From Novosphingobium sp. (GTDB lineage: Bacteria > Pseudomonadota > Alphaproteobacteria > Sphingomonadales > Sphingomonadaceae), in the NCBI RefSeq assembly GCF_020852455.1, contig NZ_JADZAT010000032.1, forward strand, positions 248,001 to 312,000: a stretch of 64,000 nt of DNA, in the 5' to 3' direction. Below, piece by piece: positions 26,975-33,991 of this stretch. A program made the translations under genes and the position numbers. A model generated the notes under the pieces. The model saw only the letters and a list, made by a program, of their open reading frames with translations, was not told where the DNA came from and searched no databases. Position 1 is the stretch's first letter. Each line of letters starts with the position of its first letter.

Positions 26975-27583
26975 ATGCTCAAGTCGGAGCTGATCGAGCG
27001 CGCGGCCCGGTTCCGCAGCGCGGAGGAGGATCCCTCCCGGCATCTCAGCCAATGCCCCGCGCTGGTGCTCAACGCAGACTATACCCCGCTCAGCTATTAT
27101 CCGCTCAGCCTGTGGCCGTGGCAAACCGCGATCAAGGCGGTGTTCCTCGAACGGGTCGATATCGTCGCCAGCTACACGCGCGAGGTGCATTCGCCCACCT
27201 GGTCGATGCCGATCCCCAGCGTGATCGCGCTGCGCCAATATGTGAAGCCCAGCGAATTTCCGGCCTTCACCCGCTTCAACCTGTTCCTGCGTGACCGGTT
27301 TGCCTGCCAGTATTGCGGCAGCCCGCATCAGCTGACCTTCGATCACGTGATCCCGCGCCGCCTCGGCGGACGCACCAGCTGGGAAAACGTCGCCACCGCC
27401 TGTGCGCCGTGCAACCTCAGGAAGGGCGGGCGGACCCCGGCGCAGGCGCGGATGCCGCTGCTGGTCCCGCCAATCCGCCCGACCAACTGGCAATTGCAGG
27501 AACGCGGGCGCGGCTTTCCGCCGGGTTACCTGCACGAGACCTGGCGTGACTGGCTCTATTGGGATGTCGAGCTGGAGGCCTGA
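26975..27583 (+). CDS. HNH endonuclease
   Basis: A 202-residue protein with a C-terminal HNH nuclease domain. Seen: CQYCGSPHQLTFDHVIPRRLGG, where the first cysteine pair binds zinc and DHV carries the first His of the HNH motif, then SWENVATACAPCNLRKGG with the Asn and the second zinc cysteine pair. The N-terminal ~90 residues (VLNADYTPLSYYPLSLWPW, then AIKAVFLERVDIV) are typical of a widely conserved stand-alone family whose cellular role is unclear to me. The DNA substrate is unknown. A GGAGG near its 3' end may serve the next gene. Confidence 0.88.
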   Translation: MLKSELIERAARFRSAEEDPSRHLSQCPALVLNADYTPLSYYPLSLWPWQTAIKAVFLERVDIVASYTREVHSPTWSMPIPSVIALRQYVKPSEFPAFTRFNLFLRDRFACQYCGSPHQLTFDHVIPRRLGGRTSWENVATACAPCNLRKGGRTPAQARMPLLVPPIRPTNWQLQERGRGFPPGYLHETWRDWLYWDVELEA

Positions 27584-27586
27584 ACC

Positions 27587-28234
27587 CTGACGTCATTCGA
27601 AATCCTCGCGGTCACCCTGGGCCAGGCGCACGCCTTTCGCGATGGCGAGGCGAGCGCGATTGCCAAGCAGCCGGTGCAAGGCCTGATCGCGATCGGGCGC
27701 GAGGGGCTGGCGGGCGATCAGCAGGCTGATCGTATCCATCACGGCGGACCGGACATGGCGATCCACTATTACCCGCGCGATCACTATGGCTACTGGCGTG
27801 ACTATCTGGGCGATCACGCGCTGCTCGATGGCCCCGGCGCGCTGGGTGAAAACGTGGCGAGCCTGGGTCTGGTCGAAACCGCGGCCTGCATCGGCGATCG
27901 CTATCGTCTGGGCACCGCGCTGGTCGAAATCAGCCAGGGCCGCAAGCCCTGCTGGAAGATCGATCACCGGTTTGGCCACAAGGGTATGAGCGCCGAAGTG
28001 GTGCGCACCGGGCGGGCCGGCTGGTACTTCCGGGTGATCGAGGACGGCGCGGTGCAGGCCGGCGATGCCTTGCAACTGCTGGATCGGCCGCATCCCGAAT
28101 GGAGCGTGGCGCGGGTCTTTGCGCTGATCGTTGCCGGGGGGCACAAGGATGACCTTGGTACGCTTAGGGACCTTGCCGGGCTGGCGCCCCTGTCGCAGGA
28201 TTGGCGCCGCCGCGCGGCCTTGCTCGCTGCATGA
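27587..28234 (+). CDS. MOSC domain protein, YiiM-like, probable CTG start
   Basis: A ~215-residue MOSC-domain protein similar over its length to E. coli YiiM, which reduces N-hydroxylated bases such as 6-N-hydroxylaminopurine using a molybdenum cofactor. Seen: GEASAIAKQPV, GLAGDQQADRIHHGGPDMAIHYYPRDHYGYW, LGENVAS and SQGRKPCWKIDHRF with the cofactor-binding Cys. Homology begins at SFEILAVTLGQ, yet no ATG, GTG or TTG lies between the HNH stop (27583) and GTG 27674. CTG at 27587 has GGAGG eight bases before it, so I use CTG. GTG 27674 would remove ~29 conserved residues. Confidence 0.82.
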   Translation: MTSFEILAVTLGQAHAFRDGEASAIAKQPVQGLIAIGREGLAGDQQADRIHHGGPDMAIHYYPRDHYGYWRDYLGDHALLDGPGALGENVASLGLVETAACIGDRYRLGTALVEISQGRKPCWKIDHRFGHKGMSAEVVRTGRAGWYFRVIEDGAVQAGDALQLLDRPHPEWSVARVFALIVAGGHKDDLGTLRDLAGLAPLSQDWRRRAALLAA

Positions 28235-28276
28235 CAGGTTGAACCGCCTGCCTGGGCGGAAACGGGAGAATTGCTG

Positions 28277-28939
28277 ATGACCCTTTGGCGCTGGGCCGCA
28301 TTGTTATCGCTGCCATTCCTGCTGATCGCTTTGTCGTTCGGGCGGATCGACGGGATCAAGGCCTGCCCAGGAGAAGGCGAACCGATCCTCAATTTCGAAC
28401 TTGTGGCCAGCCCGGCCGATGTCGCTGCCCAGTTCCCGCCAGACTGCGCGCAGGCCGCCATCGCCGCGCAGGGCAAGGCGCTGCGGCTCGACAACCTCGG
28501 CTTCATTCCGGTCTATTCGGCGCTGTTCATCGTGGTGCTGATGGCGCTTGGGGGCGAGAACCCCGGCGCGCGGCGACTGGTGCAGCTGGGGGTCGCCATG
28601 GTCGTGGTGGCCGCTGCGGCCGACTATTGGGAAAACAATCGCCTGGCCGCGATTGCCGCCGCGCTGCCGGGCGATCAGGCCACAATCGACCAGCTCTATC
28701 CCGCCCCCCGGATCAAGTTTGGCCTGCTCGCCCTGGTCGAGATCCTGATCGGCTTGCTTCACTGGCAGGCGGGCGGCTGGCGCCGGCTGGCCGGCGGGGC
28801 CATGGCGCTGGGCGGCGCGCTGACCCTTGCGGGCTTTGCCGCCAATCGCGAATGGATCCTGCTGGGCGGAATGATCGCTTTCCTCGCCACCCTGATCGCC
28901 AATTTTGCGCTGGCGGCAAGGAAGCGTGTGGTTGGCTAG
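28277..28939 (+). CDS. membrane protein of unknown function
   Basis: A 220-residue protein with about five to six hydrophobic helices. ATG at 28277 is preceded by GGGAG at good spacing, so I prefer it to the TTG at 28271. Helix 1 is near the N-terminus, followed by a ~55-residue polar loop with two cysteines (KACPGEGEP and PPDCAQAA) that probably faces the periplasm and could form a disulfide. I do not recognise a family. It follows the YiiM-like gene by 42 bases on the same strand. Confidence 0.7.
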   Translation: MTLWRWAALLSLPFLLIALSFGRIDGIKACPGEGEPILNFELVASPADVAAQFPPDCAQAAIAAQGKALRLDNLGFIPVYSALFIVVLMALGGENPGARRLVQLGVAMVVVAAAADYWENNRLAAIAAALPGDQATIDQLYPAPRIKFGLLALVEILIGLLHWQAGGWRRLAGGAMALGGALTLAGFAANREWILLGGMIAFLATLIANFALAARKRVVG

Positions 28940-28995
28940 CCGGATGGTTGCTGCCCAGTTCACGATAAACCCCATGTTTGTTCATGTTTTATGTC

Positions 28996-29025
28996 GTGAG
29001 TAGTGAGTTGACTATTTTGTGAGTA
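28996..29025. promoter_or_regulatory. GTGAGTW repeat cluster upstream of HTH protein gene
   Basis: Three copies of GTGAGTA/GTGAGTT lie on the + strand within 30 bases: 28996-29002 and 29003-29009 directly abutting, and 29019-29025. They sit in an AT-richer stretch 40-70 bases before the ATG of the HTH gene at 29066. Related TGAGTG half-sites occur after that gene (30331-30358). I infer an operator for the HTH protein itself (autoregulation). Confidence 0.5.
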
Positions 29026-29065
29026 CTGGCATCATGGCGCCTTTGGGGCTTTTCAGGGGGCTGCC

Positions 29066-30334
29066 ATGGCCGGTACCGGATCTCGGCGTTTGGTTCTTGG
29101 GGACGAAGAATTCCTCGACGCGCGCGACTATCTCAAGCTTGAGATGGTGCGCCAGAATATCAACGCGCAGGAGCTGGCCACACAGCTGGGGATGTCTCCG
29201 CAGGCGATCTATAATGTAACCGGCGAAACCCGCCGCCCAATTTCGCACAAGCTGGCCAGGGGGCTTGCCCAGGTCCTGGGTGGAACTGTGGAATTCTGGC
29301 TGGCCAGCAAGTTCCCTAATGTGTCGCGCGAAAGCGTGGGGCCGGATCCGATCCCGGCAACTCCGCGGCCCGGCGTGCTTATCGATCAAGAAATCAAGAA
29401 GTGGAACGCAGAGAGCGAAGATGATGGCTTCGTCATTTCCCCATTGAATGAAGACAAGGTCAAGGGCGCCTCACTGGATCTGTCGGTTGGCCTGATTGTG
29501 ACCAAGGGCTTTTTCCAGGTTCCCAAGCGCGATCGGGATGCCTGGTTCCACTTTTATCAGATGGATGCCACGCCTGAAGCGTTCGGGTCGGCCGAGCTAA
29601 GCGTCTTTGCGGCCATGAAGGCGGATCTTGGCATTGAATTTAGCGATGAAATTGACCTTCAACCCGGGCAGTCGGTGCATGTCGTGGCGGCGGAAATGGT
29701 CCAGATGGGCCCAAGGTTCTTCTGTGCCGTAGGCAACGTAAATGAATTGAATCTGCGGGGCATCCAGGTGCTCTGCGGAAGCCAGATCGATCCCGGCTTC
29801 AAGGGTCCGCTGGTGTTCCTGGTCAAGAACATATTGGAAGAGGGGGCGGTCAGGCTTTCTCGCGGCGACGACATCGCATCGCTGACAGTCTATTCGCTTC
29901 GGCATGCGGTTGGCCGGCTGTATGCCGAAAACCGGCTTAGCCAGATCGGCGCGTTGGTCGGCAAGTTGCGTCGTGCGCTATTTGCGGAGTCAGAGCGAAG
30001 CTCTGGAAACGCGGTCCTGCATGAGATCGTCGAGGCGCTCAGGCATGACAAGACCGGACTGAACAAGCTGCTCGACAGGAACCAGGTTGAGGCACGCGCT
30101 GCGATCTGGAGCATGTTCAAGGCAGTTCCGGTCGATGTTTCCGATATCGAGGCCCTGGCGGAATATCTGGCGGGAATGACCGGCGGGGACAAAAGTGATC
30201 CGCTTGATGTTTCGGCCGCTCTGGCCAAGGCGCCACTGCATCTGGCCCAAGCAATTCGCGAAATCGCCAGCAATCCTGATCAAGAGATAGCCTATTCTGA
30301 AGCTATGGTGCGTGCCCTGATCGACCTCGCTTGA
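29066..30334 (+). CDS. HTH protein fused to a dCTP-deaminase/dUTPase-like domain
   Basis: A 422-residue protein. Residues ~20-85 form a Cro/XRE- or HigA-type helix-turn-helix (LATQLGMSPQAIYNVTGETR). Residues ~110-285 resemble the trimeric dCTP deaminase/dUTPase fold: VKGASLDLSVG, IDLQPGQSVHVVAAE and IDPGFKGPLVFLVKN. By eye, the Ser-Ser-x-Ala-Arg segment and the catalytic Glu of dCTP deaminase are not conserved, suggesting a ligand sensor rather than an enzyme. Residues ~300-420 are a helical tail of unknown role. TGAGT repeats flank the gene on both sides. It could be a nucleotide-responsive regulator or a defence protein; both are inference. Confidence 0.72.
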   Translation: MAGTGSRRLVLGDEEFLDARDYLKLEMVRQNINAQELATQLGMSPQAIYNVTGETRRPISHKLARGLAQVLGGTVEFWLASKFPNVSRESVGPDPIPATPRPGVLIDQEIKKWNAESEDDGFVISPLNEDKVKGASLDLSVGLIVTKGFFQVPKRDRDAWFHFYQMDATPEAFGSAELSVFAAMKADLGIEFSDEIDLQPGQSVHVVAAEMVQMGPRFFCAVGNVNELNLRGIQVLCGSQIDPGFKGPLVFLVKNILEEGAVRLSRGDDIASLTVYSLRHAVGRLYAENRLSQIGALVGKLRRALFAESERSSGNAVLHEIVEALRHDKTGLNKLLDRNQVEARAAIWSMFKAVPVDVSDIEALAEYLAGMTGGDKSDPLDVSAALAKAPLHLAQAIREIASNPDQEIAYSEAMVRALIDLA

Positions 30335-30358
30335 GTGAAATCACTCAACACCACTCAT
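30331..30358. promoter_or_regulatory. TGAGTG inverted repeat and half-site before the aminotransferase gene
   Basis: TTGAGTG-AAAT-CACTCAA (30331-30348) is a perfect 7-base-arm inverted repeat overlapping the stop codon of the HTH gene, followed by another half-site CACTCAT at 30352-30358. The core matches the repeats in front of the HTH gene. It has no T-run, so an operator is more likely than a terminator. It lies about 85-110 bases before the aminotransferase start. Confidence 0.5.
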
Positions 30359-30443
30359 TTACTGTTGCATGTGTGATTATATTGTGTGACACCGGGTCAT
30401 CACGCCAGGCATCTCGCCTAGGCTGAAACTCGGAGAGCATCTC

Positions 30444-31658
30444 ATGCCCACCACGATCGACGGAAAGGTCACCCCACTCACTACCCAGAACACCACCGGT
30501 ATTGCCCGCATTAAGCAGGCCCTCTCGTCCTGGTGGCCCAGTCCGTGGCCCATCGGGGATTTCATCGCCGAACTGCGCGGCAAGCCGTACGCGAACGAAG
30601 CCGCGACTGCTGTTGCCTACCCAATCTTCGCGAACGGGAATTGTCCGGGCCAGGCACTTGTCGAACGCGATCCCGAACTGGTCGCAATCTATCACGAAAC
30701 GGCGCCTGCTGCCGCCGACTACCCCCAGCCCAAGACCGACGGCTATTGCGAAGCGATCGCCCGCTTTACCGGCGCGCCGCCCGAGGCGGTTATCCCAATG
30801 GGTTCCGGCCTCAAGCAGATCGGTGCGCTGGTCCGGCACCTGCACCCGACCGAGGTCATCGCGCTCGATGGCGATTTTCGCGGCTACGCGCTGGCGAGCG
30901 AAGTGCAGGGCATCCCGTTCCGCTCGGTCCCGGCCGAACCGGGCCTGGATGACCGCATCTATGATGTGCTGGCCGATCAGGCGGCACAGTGCTGGCGCCC
31001 GATTTTTATGACCACAATTGGCTTTACGAATCCGCTGGCGACCTGCATCGATCCGCACCGCGCGGTTGCGGCGATCAAGGCGGCCAACCCCGACGCAATG
31101 GTGATCGTCGACAGCGCCTATGCCGAATATGCCGGAATCAGCCAGGCCGAGCTTACCCCTCTGGCTCTGAATTACGCGGGGGTCATCGTGTTGGCGCCGG
31201 CATCGAAGATTCTCTTTGCCGCCGGGGCTGCGTCAGGTTGGCTGATCGTCGGCGATAAGGCACTGCTGCGGCACCTGGGCACCAAAGCGTGGCCCTATGA
31301 GCCGAGCGGGTTCGGCTCACGCCTGCTGCCGAAACTGATTGGGCGCGCTGACCTGATCAATCGGGCCCGCAGCCAGGTGCAACACGCCAGCGCGATCCTG
31401 GGCGCGGGCTGCAGTGAACTGTTCGGAGCCGCCAAGGTAAGCGCCGGCCCCTGGCCCTGGGTGCTCGTCGATGCTGGGCATGCGGCGGGCGATGTCACCA
31501 ACAGCCTGAAGGCCAAAGAGATCCACGTTCAACGGCAATCAGGCATCAGTGGCCAGCTGGGCCAGAACTGGATCCGCATTTCCTCGACCACTCCGGCTCA
31601 GGCGCAGGCCATTGTCGATGCGCTGCGCGATCTGCTGCGCGGCGGCAGCGTGAACTGA
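30444..31658 (+). CDS. divergent HisC-like PLP-dependent aminotransferase
   Basis: A 404-residue fold-type I PLP enzyme, related to histidinol-phosphate aminotransferase but divergent. Seen: PMGSGLKQIGALVRHLHP at the cofactor phosphate region, VIVDSAYAEYAG with the Asp that pairs with the pyridine nitrogen, LAPASKILFAAG with the likely Schiff-base Lys, and WIRISSTTPAQ with the carboxylate-binding Arg. The usual NPNNPTG block is replaced by GFTNPLATC. A GGAG sequence precedes ATG 30444. No his genes are nearby; its partner is the HTH/dUTPase-fold gene upstream. The amino substrate is unknown. Confidence 0.78.
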   Translation: MPTTIDGKVTPLTTQNTTGIARIKQALSSWWPSPWPIGDFIAELRGKPYANEAATAVAYPIFANGNCPGQALVERDPELVAIYHETAPAAADYPQPKTDGYCEAIARFTGAPPEAVIPMGSGLKQIGALVRHLHPTEVIALDGDFRGYALASEVQGIPFRSVPAEPGLDDRIYDVLADQAAQCWRPIFMTTIGFTNPLATCIDPHRAVAAIKAANPDAMVIVDSAYAEYAGISQAELTPLALNYAGVIVLAPASKILFAAGAASGWLIVGDKALLRHLGTKAWPYEPSGFGSRLLPKLIGRADLINRARSQVQHASAILGAGCSELFGAAKVSAGPWPWVLVDAGHAAGDVTNSLKAKEIHVQRQSGISGQLGQNWIRISSTTPAQAQAIVDALRDLLRGGSVN

Positions 31659-31751
31659 TCGAACAGGGGGTGCGGTGAAGCCAGCCGCACCCCAGCATGC
31701 TGGCCGGATGGACGCATCAGCTACATGAGAGTTCAGCGCGGCAGCTGTGGT

Positions 31752-32366
31752 TCAACCCACCGCCAGCTGCAGCAGCGCCGCTGCCAGCGCCAGCACCAGC
31801 GCCACCCACATACGCGGGCCCATATAGACCGACAGTTCGCGCTGGGTCGGGAAGCTGAAGGTGGTGGGGATGCCCAGCAGCTTGTAGGGATGGACCTTGG
31901 CGAACAGCGGGTTCCTGACCATCGCCAGCATGTCGCGGCGGCTGCGATAGCGCATCAGCCCGAAGATCGACCAGCCCGGATCACCCTCGACATTCCAGGC
32001 ATCGACATAGGGTCCGACCTTGCGCCCGACCATCCCGGGGTGTCCGCCTTTGGCCAGCAGTGCCTTGACGAAGGGATCGGAATAGCGCCGCATCATGGTG
32101 CGTCCGGGCACCTGCGCGCCGGTATCGGGATCGGTGACCATGCCCGGCTCGATCCTGACCAGGTTGAGCATGACGAATTCCTTGCCATCATCCTCTTCCA
32201 GGAACTTGCGCAGCACAGCCGGATCGTTGCCGCCGCCGTACTTGGCGTGGACCTCAGCGAAGAAGGCGTCGATCTCGGGCTTGGTCAGCGGCCGGCGCAG
32301 GCCATCGTACCACAGCCGGAACAGCAGATAGAGCGCCAGTGCCCCGCCCCAGATCCACATGGTCAT
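31752..32366 (-). CDS. membrane-anchored DUF1330-like protein
   Basis: A 204-residue protein with one hydrophobic helix at each end (about residues 4-20 and 184-203) and a polar middle. The middle part, EFVMLNLVRIEP, then DPGWSIFGLMRYRSRRDML and THPYKLLGIPTTF-like segments, resembles the DUF1330/dimeric alpha-beta barrel type. Function unknown. It is divergent from the ferredoxin gene, with an FNR-like box between the two starts, suggesting a shared oxygen-linked control. Confidence 0.6.
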   Translation of the reverse strand: MTMWIWGGALALYLLFRLWYDGLRRPLTKPEIDAFFAEVHAKYGGGNDPAVLRKFLEEDDGKEFVMLNLVRIEPGMVTDPDTGAQVPGRTMMRRYSDPFVKALLAKGGHPGMVGRKVGPYVDAWNVEGDPGWSIFGLMRYRSRRDMLAMVRNPLFAKVHPYKLLGIPTTFSFPTQRELSVYMGPRMWVALVLALAAALLQLAVG

Positions 32367-32412
32367 CGCCTTATCTCCCCCGCTTGCCGTTTGCCGACTG
32401 TGCGGCGGCGGA

Positions 32413-32426
32413 TTGACTCATGTCAA
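32413..32426. promoter_or_regulatory. FNR/CRP-family-like binding site
   Basis: TTGACTCATGTCAA is a perfect inverted repeat (TTGAC-N4-GTCAA) of the form recognised by FNR/FnrL-type regulators. It lies 46 bases upstream of the leftward DUF1330-like gene and 65 bases upstream of the ferredoxin gene. A second TGTCAAT half-site occurs at 32455-32461. Function as an operator is inferred from form and position. Confidence 0.55.
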
Positions 32427-32491
32427 TGCCCGCATGGCGTTTTACTTACATCAGTGTCAATTATCGCGGCCGTTGTGAGAGGTGGCGCGCC

Positions 32492-32818
32492 TTGACCCAT
32501 GTGACTTTCATCGATGCCCAGGGCGTGGCGCGCGAAGTCGATGCGCCCGCCGGGATGAGCGTGGCTGATGCCGCGCTGAACAACCGTGTGCCGGGGATCG
32601 AAGCCGATTGCGGCGGCTTCTGCGCCTGCGCCACCTGCCACGTCTATCTGGATGAGGACTGGTTCGCCAAGGTGCCGGCCGCCGACGAGCTGGAAGTGGC
32701 GATGCTGGCCAGCGAAGCGATCGATCCGCGCCCGAACAGCCGGCTCGCCTGTCAGTTGCGGCTGTCGGACGCGCTGGAGGGGATCGTCGTCCACACCCCT
32801 GAACGCCAGTATATGTGA
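32492..32818 (+). CDS. 2Fe-2S ferredoxin, adrenodoxin-like
   Basis: A 108-residue electron carrier. The cluster ligands read C-x5-C-x2-C in DCGGFCACATCHVYLD with the fourth Cys in RLACQLRL, the vertebrate/bacterial adrenodoxin pattern. I choose the TTG at 32492 (leading into THVTFIDAQG), because it has a GAGAGG sequence in front and gives the family's usual length; the frame upstream to 32420 lacks ferredoxin character. The di-iron protein gene starts 12 bases after its stop, so it probably supplies electrons to that enzyme. Confidence 0.92.
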   Translation: MTHVTFIDAQGVAREVDAPAGMSVADAALNNRVPGIEADCGGFCACATCHVYLDEDWFAKVPAADELEVAMLASEAIDPRPNSRLACQLRLSDALEGIVVHTPERQYM

Positions 32819-32830
32819 GAGGAGAGAGCC

Positions 32831-33925
32831 ATGAACCTTGCTACCCCCGTTGGCGCCAGGCCGAAGGAAGACTGGCGCGTCAGCATGAACCCGGATGACA
32901 TCTACAAGAACCCGATGGCGATCGCCTGGACCTTCGATTACCTGCTTTCGGGCGACAAGGTTGAAGACCTCTACAGGCGCGCCAAGCAGGATCAGTGGGA
33001 TTCGGACCAGCTGCTCAAGTGGGATACCGTGGTCGATCCGTCGAAGCCGATGATCAACGACCGCAGCGACGTCTATCACCGCATGCCGTTCTTTGCGAAG
33101 CTGTCGAAATCGCAGCAGGAAACCTTCACCGCCCATTCGACCGCGCAGCTGCTGTCGCAGTTCCTGCACGGCGAGCAGGGCGCGCTGATGACTGCGGCCT
33201 GTGTCACCCATTCGGTGCCGGATTCGACCGCCAAGCTCTATGCCGCGACCCAGACCATGGACGAGGCCCGCCATGTCGAAGTCTATGCCAAGTACTGCGA
33301 CAAGATCGCGATTGTCTATCCGATGTCGCCCTGGCTCAAGGCGCTGATCGACGCGACGCTGCAGAGCGACCGCTATGAGAAGGTCATGATCGGGATGAAC
33401 ATGATCGTCGAAGGGCTGGCGCTGGGGGCGTTCAACAACATGTACCGCACCACCCAGTGCGAGCTTCTGAAGGCGATCACCTTCAACGTGATGCGCGATG
33501 AAAGTCGCCACGTCTCGTTCGGCCACGCCTTCCTGGGCCCGGAAATCGCGCAGCTGCCCGAGGATGAGCGCGAGGATCTGGCTGACTTCGCCTTCCAGGC
33601 GATCAACATTCTCGCCCAGGGCACCCAGGCGGCGGGCACGCTGGCCAGCCGGGTCGATCCCGGCTTCATGGAAGTGCTCTACAATTCGAACATCGATCCC
33701 GACGACTTTTTCAAGGGTGTCGAGGAAGCGCGCGAAGCCGGGGTGACGCAGGAACTGGCCCCCGGCCAGATCCACGCGATGAAGGACCTGATGCTGCCCG
33801 CACTGGCCCGCGTCGGCCTGCTCACGCCGACCGCCCGCAAGAAGTACGAGGAGGCCGGGATTCCGATCTTCGACGATCCGCGCGTGCTCCACGCGATGGA
33901 AGGCGGCAACCCGATCGCCGCCTGA
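32831..33925 (+). CDS. ferritin-like di-iron oxygenase/oxidoreductase of unknown substrate
   Basis: A 364-residue four-helix-bundle protein. The di-iron ligand pattern is complete: Glu in FLHGEQGAL, TMDEARHVEVY (E-x-x-H), Glu in MIVEGLALGAF, and RDESRHVSFGH (second E-x-x-H). This is the layout of ribonucleotide reductase R2 relatives and di-iron oxygenases such as AurF-type enzymes. No R1 partner is nearby, while a 2Fe-2S ferredoxin gene lies 12 bases upstream, so an oxygenase fed by ferredoxin is more likely than a ribonucleotide reductase. Substrate unknown. A bidirectional terminator separates it from rpoN. Confidence 0.83.
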   Translation: MNLATPVGARPKEDWRVSMNPDDIYKNPMAIAWTFDYLLSGDKVEDLYRRAKQDQWDSDQLLKWDTVVDPSKPMINDRSDVYHRMPFFAKLSKSQQETFTAHSTAQLLSQFLHGEQGALMTAACVTHSVPDSTAKLYAATQTMDEARHVEVYAKYCDKIAIVYPMSPWLKALIDATLQSDRYEKVMIGMNMIVEGLALGAFNNMYRTTQCELLKAITFNVMRDESRHVSFGHAFLGPEIAQLPEDEREDLADFAFQAINILAQGTQAAGTLASRVDPGFMEVLYNSNIDPDDFFKGVEEAREAGVTQELAPGQIHAMKDLMLPALARVGLLTPTARKKYEEAGIPIFDDPRVLHAMEGGNPIAA

Positions 33926-33949
33926 GCCGAGGAGACCGGTTCCGGGGGC

Positions 33950-33985
33950 AGGGCCGAAGGTTCGGGGGCGAATCTTCGGCCCTTT
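33950..33985. terminator. bidirectional terminator between di-iron gene and rpoN
   Basis: AGGGCCGAAG (33950-33959) pairs with CTTCGGCCCT (33974-33983), with TTCG/CGAA extending the stem inside, followed by TT. It lies between two convergent genes and can fold on both strands, so it probably ends both transcripts. Confidence 0.65.
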
Positions 33986-33991
33986 GCCGTT

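Noticed and set aside
32423..33892. A 489-codon open frame on the minus strand opposite ferredoxin and the di-iron gene
   Set aside because: The + strand carries full cluster and di-iron ligand motifs; the opposite frame has none.
32831..33925. Ribonucleotide reductase small subunit
   Set aside because: The ligand pattern fits the superfamily, but no large subunit is nearby, the radical-transfer context is not evident and a ferredoxin partner points to an oxygenase-like role.
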